Source: Actinacidiphila epipremni (GTDB taxonomy: Bacteria > Actinomycetota > Actinomycetes > Streptomycetales > Streptomycetaceae). From it: a stretch of 64,000 nt of DNA. Below, piece by piece: positions 36,313 through 46,800 of this stretch. The DNA is taken from positions 1 through 64,000 of the forward strand of contig NZ_JAATEJ010000016.1 of the NCBI RefSeq assembly GCF_012034175.1, written 5' to 3'. The notes beneath the pieces were generated by a model, which was not told the origin of the DNA, did not search any database, and saw only the letters and a program-made list of their open reading frames with translations. The position numbers were made by a program, and so were the translations under genes. Within the stretch, counting starts at the first letter, position 1. Every line of letters starts with the position of its first letter.

Positions 36313-36564
36313 ATGGCACGATGCGAAGTCTGCGGAAACGACTATGCGATGAGCTTCGAGGTGCACGCGCAGGGCGTGGTGCATGTCTTCGACAGCTTCG
36401 AGTGCGCCGTCCACCGGATGGCGCCGATCTGCGAGCACTGCCGGGTGCAGATCATCGGACACGGCGTGGAGGTCGACGGCCGCTTCTACTGCGGCGGGCA
36501 CTGCGCGCGGGCGGAGGGCGGCGCCGGCATCGTCGACCACGCCGACAGCGCGGCCCCGGCCTGA
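36313..36564 (+). CDS. Prokaryotic metallothionein-like zinc protein
   Basis: An 83-residue protein with MARCEVCGNDY, FECAVHRMAPICEHC and FYCGGHCARAE, giving several CxxC/CxxH pairs that could bind two or more zinc ions. It matches a family found widely in actinobacteria, usually named prokaryotic metallothionein. It may store or buffer zinc. Confidence 0.8.
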   Translation: MARCEVCGNDYAMSFEVHAQGVVHVFDSFECAVHRMAPICEHCRVQIIGHGVEVDGRFYCGGHCARAEGGAGIVDHADSAAPA

Positions 36565-36697
36565 GCCCGGCCTGACTGGGCCTGAGCCCGGACGCCCCCG
36601 CAGGCCCCGGCCGGCCCCCGCGGGCCGTCCGCGACACCCGCCCACCGACCGCACCCCTACCCGCGGGCGCCCCACGACCGGGAGGTACCGTCGTGGG

Positions 36698-37714
36698 GTG
36701 TACCGCTTCCTGCTGTCCCGCCAATGGGTGATCCTCACCCTGCTCGGCCTGGTGCTGATCCCGGTGATGATCAGGCTGGGCTTCTGGCAGCTGCACCGCC
36801 ACGAGCACCGGGTGGCGAACAACCGGATCATCGCCGCGGCCCTGAAGGCCGACCCGGTGCCGGTCGAGTCGGTGACCCGCCCCGGCTTCCAGGTGCCGCA
36901 CAAGGACCTCTACAAGGCGGTCACCGCCACCGGGCACTACGACACCGCGCACCAGGTCGTCGCCCGGCACCGCACCGCGGGCAACTCCGGCTCCGACGAC
37001 GACTCCGGCGGCGGCCAGCAGGTCGGCTACCACGTCATCACCCCGCTGATCCTCGACGACGGCCGGGCCGTGCTGGTCAACCGCGGCTGGATCGCGCCCG
37101 GCAACGACCCCACCGTCTTCCCGAAGATCGCCCCGCCGCCCTCCGGCGAGGTCACGGTGGTGGGCCGGCTGCGGCCCGACGAGTCCAGCGCCGAGACCGG
37201 CATCCACGACCGCAAGGGCCTGCCGGCCCGGCAGATCATGCTGATCAGCGGCGCGGAGGTGAAGGCGGCCGGCGGGCTGCCGCAGCAGGTGGACGGCGGC
37301 TACCTGGAGCTGGTGCGCACCTCGCCCGCGCCGGGCAAGGGCCAGCCCGCGCTCATCCCCGCGCCCGACCACAGCAGCATCGGCCCGCACATGGCGTACG
37401 CGATCCAGTGGTGGCTGTTCAGCGCGATGGTGCCGGTCGGCTGGGTGGTGCTGCTGCGCAGGGAGCGGGCCGAGCTCCTGGCGGCCCGCGCCAAGGCCGC
37501 GCAGGGACCCGCGGAACCGGCCGGGCCCGGGACGCCCGGCGCCGCAGGGGAAGCCGCCGGGGCAGGCGAGGGCGCGCAGGCCGCGGGCGTCGCGGAGCCG
37601 GGCGCGCACGAGTCGCCCACCGCGCCCGCCGCGCCCGCCGCGGAGCCGGCCGCCCCCGCGGCCACGTACGAACCGGAGGAACTCCGCAGGATTCCCTGGG
37701 ACGCTTTCCGGTAG
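36698..37714 (+). CDS. SURF1 family protein (cytochrome oxidase assembly)
   Basis: A 338-residue membrane protein. An N-terminal membrane segment (QWVILTLLGLVLIPVMIRLGFWQLHRH) and a C-terminal one (MAYAIQWWLFSAMVPVGWVVLLRR) flank an extracytoplasmic domain with the SURF1 signatures VNRGWIAPGN and YLELVR. SURF1 aids heme insertion into aa3-type cytochrome oxidases. The C-terminal 100 residues are a low-complexity Ala/Pro/Glu tail. The GTG at 36698 follows GGAGGT by 11 bases. Confidence 0.9.
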   Translation: MYRFLLSRQWVILTLLGLVLIPVMIRLGFWQLHRHEHRVANNRIIAAALKADPVPVESVTRPGFQVPHKDLYKAVTATGHYDTAHQVVARHRTAGNSGSDDDSGGGQQVGYHVITPLILDDGRAVLVNRGWIAPGNDPTVFPKIAPPPSGEVTVVGRLRPDESSAETGIHDRKGLPARQIMLISGAEVKAAGGLPQQVDGGYLELVRTSPAPGKGQPALIPAPDHSSIGPHMAYAIQWWLFSAMVPVGWVVLLRRERAELLAARAKAAQGPAEPAGPGTPGAAGEAAGAGEGAQAAGVAEPGAHESPTAPAAPAAEPAAPAATYEPEELRRIPWDAFR

Positions 37715-37774
37715 CGGCGCGCCCGCCGCACCAGCACACTCGACACCAGGACCGGAAGGCGACGAGGCGGACCC

Positions 37775-39565
37775 GTGCCAGGACGTATCGAGGACTACGC
37801 GCTCATCGGCGACCTGCAGACCGCCGCGCTGGTGGGCAGGGACGGATCGATCGACTGGCTGTGCCTGCCGCGGTTCGACTCCGCGGCCTGCTTCGCCGCG
37901 CTGCTCGGCGAGGACGGCAACGGCCGCTGGCGGATCGCCCCGCTGGGCGCGCAGGGCCAGTGCAGCGAGCGCTCCTACCGCGGTGACACGCTCGTCCTGG
38001 ACACGGTCTGGCACACCCCGACCGGGAGCGTGAAAGTCACCGACTTCATGCCGCAGCGCGACCGCGCGCCCGACGTCGTACGGATCGTCGAGGGGCTTTC
38101 CGGCGAGGTCGCCATGCGCAGCGAGCTGGCGCTGCGCTTCGACTACGGCAGCGTCGTGCCGTGGGTGCGCCGCGCCGACCACCAGCGGGTCGCGATCGCC
38201 GGCCCCGACGCGGTGTGGCTGCGCACCGAGCCGCCGCTGCCGATGTACGGCAAGAACATGCGCACCTACTCGGACGTCAGCGTGGCGGCGGGCGACCGGA
38301 TCGCGTTCGTGCTCACCTGGCACCCCTCGCACGGCAGCAAGCCGCGGCGGATAGACGCCTTCGAGGCGCTGGACCAGAGCGTCCAGGACTGGGAGGAGTG
38401 GTCGGCGCGCTGCTGCTACCAGGGTCCGTGGCGGGAGGCCGTGCTGCGCTCCATGATCACCCTGAAGGCGCTGACGTACGCGCCCAGCGGCGGTATCGCG
38501 GCTGCCGCGACGACCTCGCTGCCCGAGGAGATCGGCGGGGTGCGCAACTGGGACTACCGCTACTGCTGGCTGCGCGACGCCGCCCTGACCCTCAACGCGC
38601 TGGTGTCCGGCGGCTTCCTCACCGAGGCCCGGGCGTGGCGCGACTGGCTGCTGCGCGCGGTCGCCGGCGACCCGGCCGACCTGCAGATCATGTACGGCAT
38701 CGCGGGCGAGCGGCGGCTGACGGAGTACGAGGTGCCGTGGCTGAAGGGCTACGAGGGCTCGGCCCCGGTGCGGGTGGGCAACGCGGCGGCCGGCCAGCTC
38801 CAGCTCGACGTGTACGGCGAGGTGCTGGACTGCCTGTTCCTGGCCCGCAACACCGGGCTGCGCGACGAGCCGCACGCCTGGAACCTCCAGCGCTCCCTCA
38901 TGGAGTTCCTGGAGGGCAAGTGGCACGAGCCGGACGAGGGCCTGTGGGAGGTGCGCGGCCCGCGGCGCAACTTCGTGCACTCCAAGGTCATGGCGTGGGT
39001 CGCGGCGGACCGCGCGGTGCGCACCATGGAGGCGCATCCCAAGCTGCGCGGCGACCTCGACCGGTGGCGCTCGATGCGGCTCCAGGTGCACGCCGAGGTG
39101 TGCGAGAAGGGCTACGACGCCGCCCGCAACACCTTCACGCAGTTCTACGGCTCGGCCGAGCTGGACGCGGCGACGCTGCTGATCCCGCAGGTCGGCTTTC
39201 TGCCGGCGACCGACCGGCGGGTAATCGGCACGGTCCAGGCGGTGCGCCGCGAGCTGGACTACCACGGCTTTGTCCGCCGCTACTCCCCCGACTCCGGCGG
39301 GGTGGACGGGCTGCCCGGCAGCGAGGGCGCCTTCCTGGCCTGCTCGTTCTGGCTCGCCTACGCCCTGAACGCCACCGGGCGGCGCGACGAGGCGCTGGAG
39401 CTGTTCGAGCGGCTGCTGGCGGTGCGCAACGACGTGGGGCTGCTGGCCGAGGAGTGGGATCCGGTGGCGGGGCGTCAACTGGGCAACTATCCGCAGGCGT
39501 TCAGCCATGTCGGGCTGGTCAACACCGCGCTCGCGCTGACGGGACTGGACGGGAGGACGGGCTGA
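37775..39565 (+). CDS. Glycoside hydrolase family 15 protein (glucoamylase/trehalase-like)
   Basis: A 596-residue protein with the bacterial GH15 layout: an N-terminal domain starting IEDYALIGDLQTAALVGRDG, then an (alpha/alpha)6 barrel with NWDYRYCWLRDAALTLNAL and GSEGAFLACSFWLAYAL. Some actinobacterial members of this subgroup are trehalases; others are glucoamylase-like, so the sugar is uncertain. No signal peptide is present, so it is cytoplasmic. The GTG at 37775 has GAGGCGG upstream. It ends two bases before the next ATG, so the SDR is in the same operon. Confidence 0.88.
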   Translation: MPGRIEDYALIGDLQTAALVGRDGSIDWLCLPRFDSAACFAALLGEDGNGRWRIAPLGAQGQCSERSYRGDTLVLDTVWHTPTGSVKVTDFMPQRDRAPDVVRIVEGLSGEVAMRSELALRFDYGSVVPWVRRADHQRVAIAGPDAVWLRTEPPLPMYGKNMRTYSDVSVAAGDRIAFVLTWHPSHGSKPRRIDAFEALDQSVQDWEEWSARCCYQGPWREAVLRSMITLKALTYAPSGGIAAAATTSLPEEIGGVRNWDYRYCWLRDAALTLNALVSGGFLTEARAWRDWLLRAVAGDPADLQIMYGIAGERRLTEYEVPWLKGYEGSAPVRVGNAAAGQLQLDVYGEVLDCLFLARNTGLRDEPHAWNLQRSLMEFLEGKWHEPDEGLWEVRGPRRNFVHSKVMAWVAADRAVRTMEAHPKLRGDLDRWRSMRLQVHAEVCEKGYDAARNTFTQFYGSAELDAATLLIPQVGFLPATDRRVIGTVQAVRRELDYHGFVRRYSPDSGGVDGLPGSEGAFLACSFWLAYALNATGRRDEALELFERLLAVRNDVGLLAEEWDPVAGRQLGNYPQAFSHVGLVNTALALTGLDGRTG

Positions 39566-39566
39566 G

Positions 39567-40328
39567 ATGGACCTGGGGCTCAAGGACCGGGTGTATGTGG
39601 TGACCGGCGGCGGGCGCGGTCTGGGCCTGGCCGCGGCGCGCGAACTGGCCGCGGAGGGCGCGAAGGTCGTGGTGTCCGGGCGGACGGCGGCGACGGTGGA
39701 CGCGGCGGCGGCCGAACTGGGCGGCCCGGAGCGGGCGCTCGGGGTCGTCGCGGACAACGCGGACCCCGCCACCGCGGAGACGCTGCTGGCGACCGCGCGG
39801 ACCCGGTTCGGGGCGCTGGACGGGGTGCTGATCAGCGTCGGCGGGCCGCCCGCGGGCGGGGCGGCCGGCACCACGGACGAGCAGTGGCTGGCGTCGTTCC
39901 AGTCGGTCTTCCTGGGCGCGGTGCGGCTCGCCAGGGCCGCGGCGGCGTCGCTGGGCGAGGGCGGGGTCATCGGCTTCGTGCTGTCGGGCTCGGTGCGCGA
40001 GCCCATCCCGGGCCTGGCGATCTCCAACGGGCTGCGGCCGGGCCTGGCCGGATACGCCAAGACGCTCGCCGCGGAGGTGGGCCCACGCGGTATCCGGGTG
40101 GTGGGGCTGCTGCCGTCCAGGATCGACACCGACCGGGTCCGCGAGCTGGACGCGCTCACGGGCGATCCGGCCGAGGCCAGGGCCCGCAACAGCGCGCGTA
40201 TCCCGTTGCGCCGCTACGGCTCCCCGGCGGAGTTCGGCCGCGCGGCGGCCTTCCTGCTCTCCCCGGCGGCGTCCTATCTGACGGGTGTGCTGCTGCCGGT
40301 CGACGGGGGCGCGCAGCAGGCGCTGTGA
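39567..40328 (+). CDS. SDR family protein with altered catalytic pair
   Basis: A 253-residue Rossmann protein with a good cofactor motif (VVTGGGRGLGLA) and the usual C-terminal YLTGVLLPVDGG. At the position of the catalytic YxxxK the sequence reads SNGLR, so Tyr and Lys appear replaced by Ser and Arg; a Tyr and Lys further on (GYAK) are not in register. It may bind a nucleotide without the usual chemistry or use another mechanism. It starts one base after the GH15 stop codon, so the pair is co-transcribed. Confidence 0.85.
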   Translation: MDLGLKDRVYVVTGGGRGLGLAAARELAAEGAKVVVSGRTAATVDAAAAELGGPERALGVVADNADPATAETLLATARTRFGALDGVLISVGGPPAGGAAGTTDEQWLASFQSVFLGAVRLARAAAASLGEGGVIGFVLSGSVREPIPGLAISNGLRPGLAGYAKTLAAEVGPRGIRVVGLLPSRIDTDRVRELDALTGDPAEARARNSARIPLRRYGSPAEFGRAAAFLLSPAASYLTGVLLPVDGGAQQAL

Positions 40329-40336
40329 CCCCGCGG

Positions 40337-40371
40337 GGCACCCTTACCCGGCCTCGCCCGGGAAGGGTGCC
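40337..40371. terminator. Bidirectional terminator
   Basis: A long hairpin (GGCACCCTT...AAGGGTGCC plus an inner CCCGG/CCGGG) between the SDR gene and the convergent candidate immunity gene. It overlaps the last codons of the latter. Confidence 0.75.
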
Positions 40372-40853
40372 GCCGCCACGGCCAGGAGCAGCTGCCGGCG
40401 GGCGCACTCCCAGCGCGCCCGCCCGGCCGCGTCCCGGTCCCCGGACCCCGCGCCGGCCACCGCGCCCGCGGCCTTCTGCGCCTCGCGCGCCACGTCCAGG
40501 ACGGTCGGCACGAAGGCGCTGCGCGCGATGATCCCGGCCTGCTCCATGGCCCGCCGGCTGTGCGCGAGCACCGCGATGCCCGCGATCCAGCTGATCTCCC
40601 GGGGGAGGCGGCCGAGCCCTTCGCGCGCGCCGAAGTAGCGCTCGTGCGCGGCCCTGACGCCCGCCGCGTCCCCGCTGTCGGCGAAGGATGCGGCGGCGTC
40701 CAGGTAGCCGAGGGACACCTCGGTGAGGGCCGGCCCGAGGATCTCGTGCGCGTCCCGCAGCGCCTGCCGGGCGAAGTCCAGCGCGAGGGCCCGCGCCAGC
40801 CGGTCGTCGGCGTCGCGCAGGATCCCGCCGAGGACCCTCGGGATGACGATCAG
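40344..40853 (-). CDS. Candidate immunity protein of the RHS toxin
   Basis: A 169-codon ORF I recognise from no family. The product is mostly helical (RDADDRLARALALDFARQAL, a charged middle, an aromatic REISWIAG segment) with an Ala/Gly-rich tail, soluble and without signal peptide. Its place, immediately after a toxin-like gene and apparently coupled to it, is that of an immunity gene. There is no ATG, GTG or TTG at a sensible place: the nearest in-frame ATG (41015) would overlap the toxin by 165 bases. I propose CTG at 40853, which overlaps the toxin stop as CTGA and has AGGGGG about eight bases upstream. The alternative is a one-base indel in the G5 run (40862-40866), which would fuse this ORF onto the toxin. 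Confidence 0.6.
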   Translation of the reverse strand: MIVIPRVLGGILRDADDRLARALALDFARQALRDAHEILGPALTEVSLGYLDAAASFADSGDAAGVRAAHERYFGAREGLGRLPREISWIAGIAVLAHSRRAMEQAGIIARSAFVPTVLDVAREAQKAAGAVAGAGSGDRDAAGRARWECARRQLLLAVAAAPFPGEAG

Positions 40854-43800
40854 TTCCAGGACCCCCTGCCCACGCTCAGCGACTCCAGCACTTCCGAGGG
40901 CGTCCCGGCCACCGTCCGCAGCTGCGACAGCCCGTACAGCGACCGGAGCGAGCCGGCGTTCCTGAACTGCTCGCCGGGGAAGCCGCCGTGGGAGGTCTTG
41001 AGCTCCACGACCCATCCGACGGCCGAGCGCGGGTCGGACCGGTCGATCACCAGGAAGTCGCCCATCGACGCCTTGCCGTCGGTCCTGAACACCTGGAGGT
41101 TGGGCTTGCGTGCCATGAGGTCCCCGACGAATTTCAGCTCGGCCTTGCTCAGTTTGTACGAGCCGCCCGCGGCCTGCTGGCCGGCCCGGATCCTGACCGG
41201 GTTGCCGCAGCTGTTGTTGTGGACGAGCACCGGGGTGCCGCCGGCCACCACATAGTACGTGTGCAGCGCGTCGACGGTGAGGTTGTACGTGACGATGTGG
41301 CCGGTGTAGTCGCGTACGCCCGTGACCTGGGCGGTGCGGCCGTCGGCGGTGCGCAGCCGGTCGCCGGGGCGGATGTCGGCGGCGTCGGCCCAGCGGTTGC
41401 GGGTGACGTCCCAGTAGGGGTGGTGCCGGGTGGAGGTGAGCACCGTGGGGCCGGCCGGCGTGCTGATCGTCAGGTCGGTGAAGTCGGTGTCGGTCAGGGT
41501 CTTGATGACCCGGGTCACCTGGTGCGGGGCGGTCGTCCCGGTGAGCGGGTCGGTGGCCAGGACGGTGTCGCCGACCGCGAGGTCGTCGATGGGCTCGGTC
41601 GTGCCCGAGGCCAGCAGGACCGGCGTGTCGCCGGGGAAGCTGTTGCTGGCGCACTTGAGGAACTCCTCCAGCGCCTTGGCGCCGTCGCCTTCGGCGACGT
41701 CCTCCGCCGCCTTGGCCGCGGCGCGTTCGGCGATCTTCGCCGCGTCCTTGCTCTCGGACTGGAAGAGCAGGTCCATGCCGACGTCCACGGCGGCCGAGCC
41801 GCAGGACTTGCCGTGCCGTACGCAGTTGTAGGTGTCGATGACGCCGATCGGGTCGAGGTCGGCCCAGGTCAGCTTGATGCCGGAGTCGTCGCCGAGCAGG
41901 CCGGCGGCGTGGGCGTCCTTGCAGAAGGCGGTGACGCCCGGCACGTCGGTGGAGTTGTCGCACTTGCCGTGCGCCCAGTCCTGGAGCTGCTGGCTGTAGG
42001 AGCGGTCGGGGGCGTAGGGGTCCATGCGGTAGAGCTCGGTGACGGTCGGGACGCGGATGCCGTCGAGGGTGGGCTGGCCGTCCTGCGCGGTGCCGACGGT
42101 GAAGCCGCCGACCCGCTTGGGCTTGCCCTTGTGGTGGCCGCCGCCTGAGCCGCCCGAGCCGCCCGAGCTGCTGGAGCCGCCGCCCCCGCACATCAGGAAG
42201 CCGTCGCAGCGCGGCGGGGTGTCCTTGCCGCCGCCGGGGTGCGGGCCGCATTCGGACTGGTCGTACAGGCAGGTGTTCTGGGTGCCGGCCGGGTCGGTGC
42301 CGCCCGGGTCGCTCAGGCCGACCGGGTCGTCGTCGGCGTAGGCGTAGCCGTTCCACTGCTGCGGCCGGCCGGTGTCGAGCAGTGGGTCGGGGTTGAGGAA
42401 GCGGCCGGTGGCGGGCTGGTACTCGCGGGCGCCGAGGTTGGTCAGGCCGGTGACCGGGTCGGCGGTGCCGCCGACGAAGCCGTGGTCGCCGGCCCAGGTG
42501 GTGGGCTGGGTGCCGCGGGGGTTGCCGAACGGGTCGGTGGGGCGGCGGGTCTCGGTCAGCGTGCCGGCGTCGAGGGCGAGCGTCGCGGTACCGTGGTCGT
42601 CGGAGAGCTGCCAGGTCAGCCCGGCGGTGCCGGGGGCCTGGCGGACGGCGCTGAGCCCGTCGGGCAGCTCGTAGGTGCGCACGTCGGTGACGGCGCCGGT
42701 GGCGGTGTCGAGGGTCAGCTCGTCGCTGCCGAGGTCGAGGGTGGTCCTGCCGGGGTTGCGGCGCAGCAGCTGGTTGCCCGCGGCGTCGTAGACGTACGAG
42801 GTGGTGCCGGTGGTGCCCGCGGTGGTGACGGTGGCCAGTTCGTCCTCGGCGTCCCAGGTCAGGGTGCTGGTGCCGGTGGTGCCGCTGACGGCGGTGGTGT
42901 CGCCGAGCGCGTCGTACTGGTAGGAGGTCGGGCCGGGGTTGCCGGGGCCGGTGCTGGTGGTGGTGAGCAGGGCGTGCGGGCCGCCGGTGCCGCCGCCGGT
43001 GTCCGCGGCGGTGGTGGGGGTGTTCTGCTGCCCGGCGGGGGCGAAGACCTGGCTGGTGGTGACGTCCTTGGCGGTGTCGCCGGTGGTGTCGTGCCGCACG
43101 AGCTGCGTGCGGTTGCCGGTGGCGTCGTAGCCGTAGGAGGTCCAGTACGGGGCCGGGCCGCCGACGGTGGTGCGGCCGGCGGCGGCGCCGCTGGTGGGGG
43201 TGGTGTCCGTGCAGCCGCCGATGCCGGGCACGGACGGCTGGGGCGCGGTGGTGAGGCCGCCGGTGTCGGTCCAGGCGGTGGTGAGCCGGCCGAGGTGGTC
43301 GTAGCCGAAGCACTGCAGGTCGGTCTGCGCCGGGGTGTTGTCGGCGATGTTCCGGATCGCCGTGGTCTGGCCGGCGGCGTTGCGGGTGTAGGTGGTCTGC
43401 TGGACGGCGCCGGTGCCGGAGGTCTGCTTGTCGAGGTAGGTGCTCAGCAGGTTGCCGGTGGACTGGTCGTAGGTGTCGGTCGCGACGATCTCGGTGCCCC
43501 ACGGGTTGACCGTGGTGCGCACCGGGCGCCCGAAGGCGTCGTAGTCGCTGGACAGGTCGTAGACGGCGGCGCTGGAGCCGAAGCCGAGCAGGGCACCGTC
43601 GGGGTCGTAGCTGTAGCTGACGGTCTCGGCGGGCAGGTTGCCGCGGGCGTCGGTGCGGGTGGAGGCGAGTGCGCCGGTGAGCTGGTTGTAGGTGGTGGTC
43701 GTGGTGAAGGGGCCGGCGAGGGCGCCTTCGGAGGCGGGCAGGCTCACGGTGGTGCCGGTCGGCCGGTAGGCGCTGTCGTAGCCGGTGACGGTGGAGGTGT

Positions 43801-46800
43801 ACGCCTTGGCGGGGTCGCCGCCGTCGTAGCGGGTGGCGGCGACCGGCTGGCCCTTGGCGCCGTCGATGCCGTCGTACGTCCAGGCGCCGATCTGCTTCTT
43901 GGCGGTGGCGGGCGGGGTGGTGGCGTATTCGGCGGTCTGCCGGCCGATCAGGTCGTAGTCGTAGGAGAGGGTGACGCCGCGGGCGTCGGTGACGGACGTG
44001 ACGTGCCCGTCGGCGTCGTAGGCGGTGGTGGTCCGGCCGGTGTCGGGGTCGGTCGCGGCGGTCTCCCGGCCGCGCAGGTCCAGGGTGTGGGTCCAGGTGT
44101 TCTTGGTCGTGGCGTCGGTCTGGCCCGCCGGGCTGCCGTCGGGGTGGTAGGTGTACGTCGTGACGTCCGCGTCGGTGGCGGTGCCGGTCGCGGTGGGCGT
44201 CCTGTACTGCCACAGCTGGCTGGTGCGGCCGAGCGCGTCGGTGATCGTGGTGGTGGGGGTGCCGCCCTTGGGGGGCGTCACGTCGGTCTCGTCGATGCCG
44301 GGGTAGGCGGTGGTGGTCTTCCACTGCTGGACGGCGTAGGCGGAGAAGACCGAGGCGACCGGGCGGCCGAGGCCGTCGTAGTCGGTGCTGGTCGAGCCGG
44401 GGACGTGGGCCTCGTCGGCGAGTGAGGGGACGGTGCCGGGCGGGGCGGTGTCGTCGTAGCGGGGTGCCTGCGTCTCGCGGATGCGGCCCTGGGAGTCGTA
44501 GAGCGTGGTGGTCAGCACCCGGCCGTGGTAGGCGGAGATGCCGGGGGTGGCCTGCTGCTGGATCTGCCGCCCGAAGCCGTCGAAGACCGACACCGAGGTG
44601 GTGTAGACGGGGGTGTCGCTGGTCAGGGTCCTGGTGGTCACCGACGACGGGCCTTTGGTGCCGTTGACGGCGTAGACGTAGACGGTGCTGGGGTTCTGTG
44701 CGGTGGTGCGGCCGGCGTTCCACACCTTGGTGAGCCGGCCGAGCGGGTCGTAGGCGGCGGTGGTGACCTTGGCGTTGATGTCGCTGGAGGTCAGCGACAG
44801 GTCGCGGGCCGGGTCGAGGGTGGTGACCGACTTCCACGGGGTGGTGCTGCCCGGGGCGGGGCTGAGCACCGTGACGGTGGAGGTCAGCTCGCCGGGGTGG
44901 GCGGAGTCGTAGCTGGTGGTCGTGGTGGCGCCGGCGGGGTGGGCGGCGTCGGTGGCGTTGGGGTCGGTCGCCGAGACGGTGCGGCCGTAGGCGTCGTAGC
45001 CGCTGGTGCCGGTGGTGGCGTAGACCGGGTTGCCCGCGGTGTCGTAGTGGTCGAGGACCTGGAGCGCGGTGGCGTTGCCGGTGGCGCCGGCCTGGCCGAA
45101 GGGCTTGTTGTCGAAGAGGGTGCGCTTGTCGGAGACGGTGTTGGCGGCGGTGGGCTCGGCGGTGCAGGCGCTCGCGCCGGACACGACGAGGGTCTCGTCG
45201 CTCAGGCCGGTCACCAGGGGGCTGGGGCCGGTGGCGTAGGAGGCGCGGGTGCACTGCTCGGGCAGGCCGTCGGCGACCTGGTCGGACGTCAGGGTGCGGT
45301 TGGCGTGGCCGGGGTCGTTCGTCGTGGTGGTGGTGACGGTCTGCCAGGCGCCGTTCTTCTTCCTGGCGCGTGCGGTGGCGACGGTCCGCACCCCCAGGTA
45401 GCGGGCGGTCAGCGCGGGCAGCGAGGAGCCGCGTACGTGGGTCGCGGTGGGGTCGGAGGCGGTGGAGGTGCTGACGTCGTAGGCGACGACGGTGCCGCCG
45501 GCCTTGTCGTAGGTGTCGGTCTCGTACACCTGGCCCGACAGCCAGTCGGAGTCGGTGATCGTGTCGCCGAGGGAGTCCTTGACGGTGACGGTGCGGTGGC
45601 CGCCGGCGCCGTTGTCGTCGCCGTCCATGCCCTGGAGGTAGTGGGTGACGGTCTGCGACCTGGGGCCGTCCTCGCCGTCGCCGACGACGGCGGTGACGGA
45701 GGCGAAGCCGCGGAAGTCGTCCCAGGTGCGGGTCTTGGGGTCGGCCAGTTCACTGTCGTCGTAGTGCCAGGCCGCCGGGCCGTAGGCGTAGCTGGTGGTG
45801 ACGGACGGGGTGTGGCCGACCGGGTCGTTCTCGCTGACGGAGTCGACCTGGTAGCGGTTGAACCAGTCGGAGACCGGGTCGGCGCCGTACTGGCTGCCCG
45901 GCGGGTACCACTTGACGTTGTAGCAGGCCATGGTGTCGGTGGCGGCGGAGGCCGGCATGGTCTTCTGCAGCCGGGAGCAGGCCGGCAGCCGGTAGTCGAC
46001 CTGGAACTGCTCGCCGGTCTCGGTGGTGATCCGCTGGATGCGGGGCCGGTTGAAGATCGCGGGCGCGGGCACCAGGTCGGTGCCGTCGACCCGGTTGGGC
46101 AGCTCGACCGGGGTGAAGGTGACCGGCGGCAGCGGCAGGTCGGCGCCGTCGTGGCCGGTGCGGACGATGGAGTCCAGCCACATGCCGGGCTTGGCGCCGT
46201 CCTGCGGGTCGGGGAAGTGCTGGGTGAGGTCGTAGCTGTCGATGTCCTTGTACGTGCCGCCGGACAGCCACTGGGTGGTGATGGTCTTCAGCCGCAGGTT
46301 CGACCAGAAGCTCTCGCCGTAGTTCTTGCAGGCGGTGGCGCCCTTGTCGCAGTTCTGGTCGTAGGGGACGTCCGGCCAGTGCGAGGAGTTGTCCTTGCCG
46401 AGGGTGGCGCCGGCGCAGGTGTAGCCGCCGTCGGTGGAGCAGCGGCCCTCGGCGGCGGGGGTGAACACGACGCGGGCCGGGGCCTTGAGGGTGCCCTTGG
46501 CGGCGACCTCGTCGGGCAGCCGCACCCCGTAGGCGATGCCGGTCAGGGCGCCACCGCGGATGTACGGGGTGAGGGTGCCGGTGCCGTTGTTCTGGCCGGC
46601 GCCGCGCTCGTAGTAGTTGGTCTCGGGCCGGTAGGTGTAGGTGGTGAGGTTGCCGTGGGCGTCCACGGCGTAGTCGAGGTTGAAGCGCCAGGCGGTCTGG
46701 CACCAGGAGGCGTCGCCCTTGGCGGCGTCGTGGCAGGGGTCGGTGCTCTTGGGCGAGTAGACCGGCTCGGTCCAGGCGGAGTCGGTCGCCGGGTCGGTGC

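Noticed and set aside
36452..40189. 1,245-codon minus-strand frame opposite SURF1, GH15 and the SDR
   Set aside because: It spans three well-supported genes in antisense and has no recognisable domain; typical of very GC-rich DNA.
40344..45254. Minus-strand frame of 1,636 codons in another phase of the RHS gene
   Set aside because: Only its last 169 codons lie outside the RHS gene and are kept as the candidate immunity gene; the rest is a shadow rich in Arg, His and Pro.
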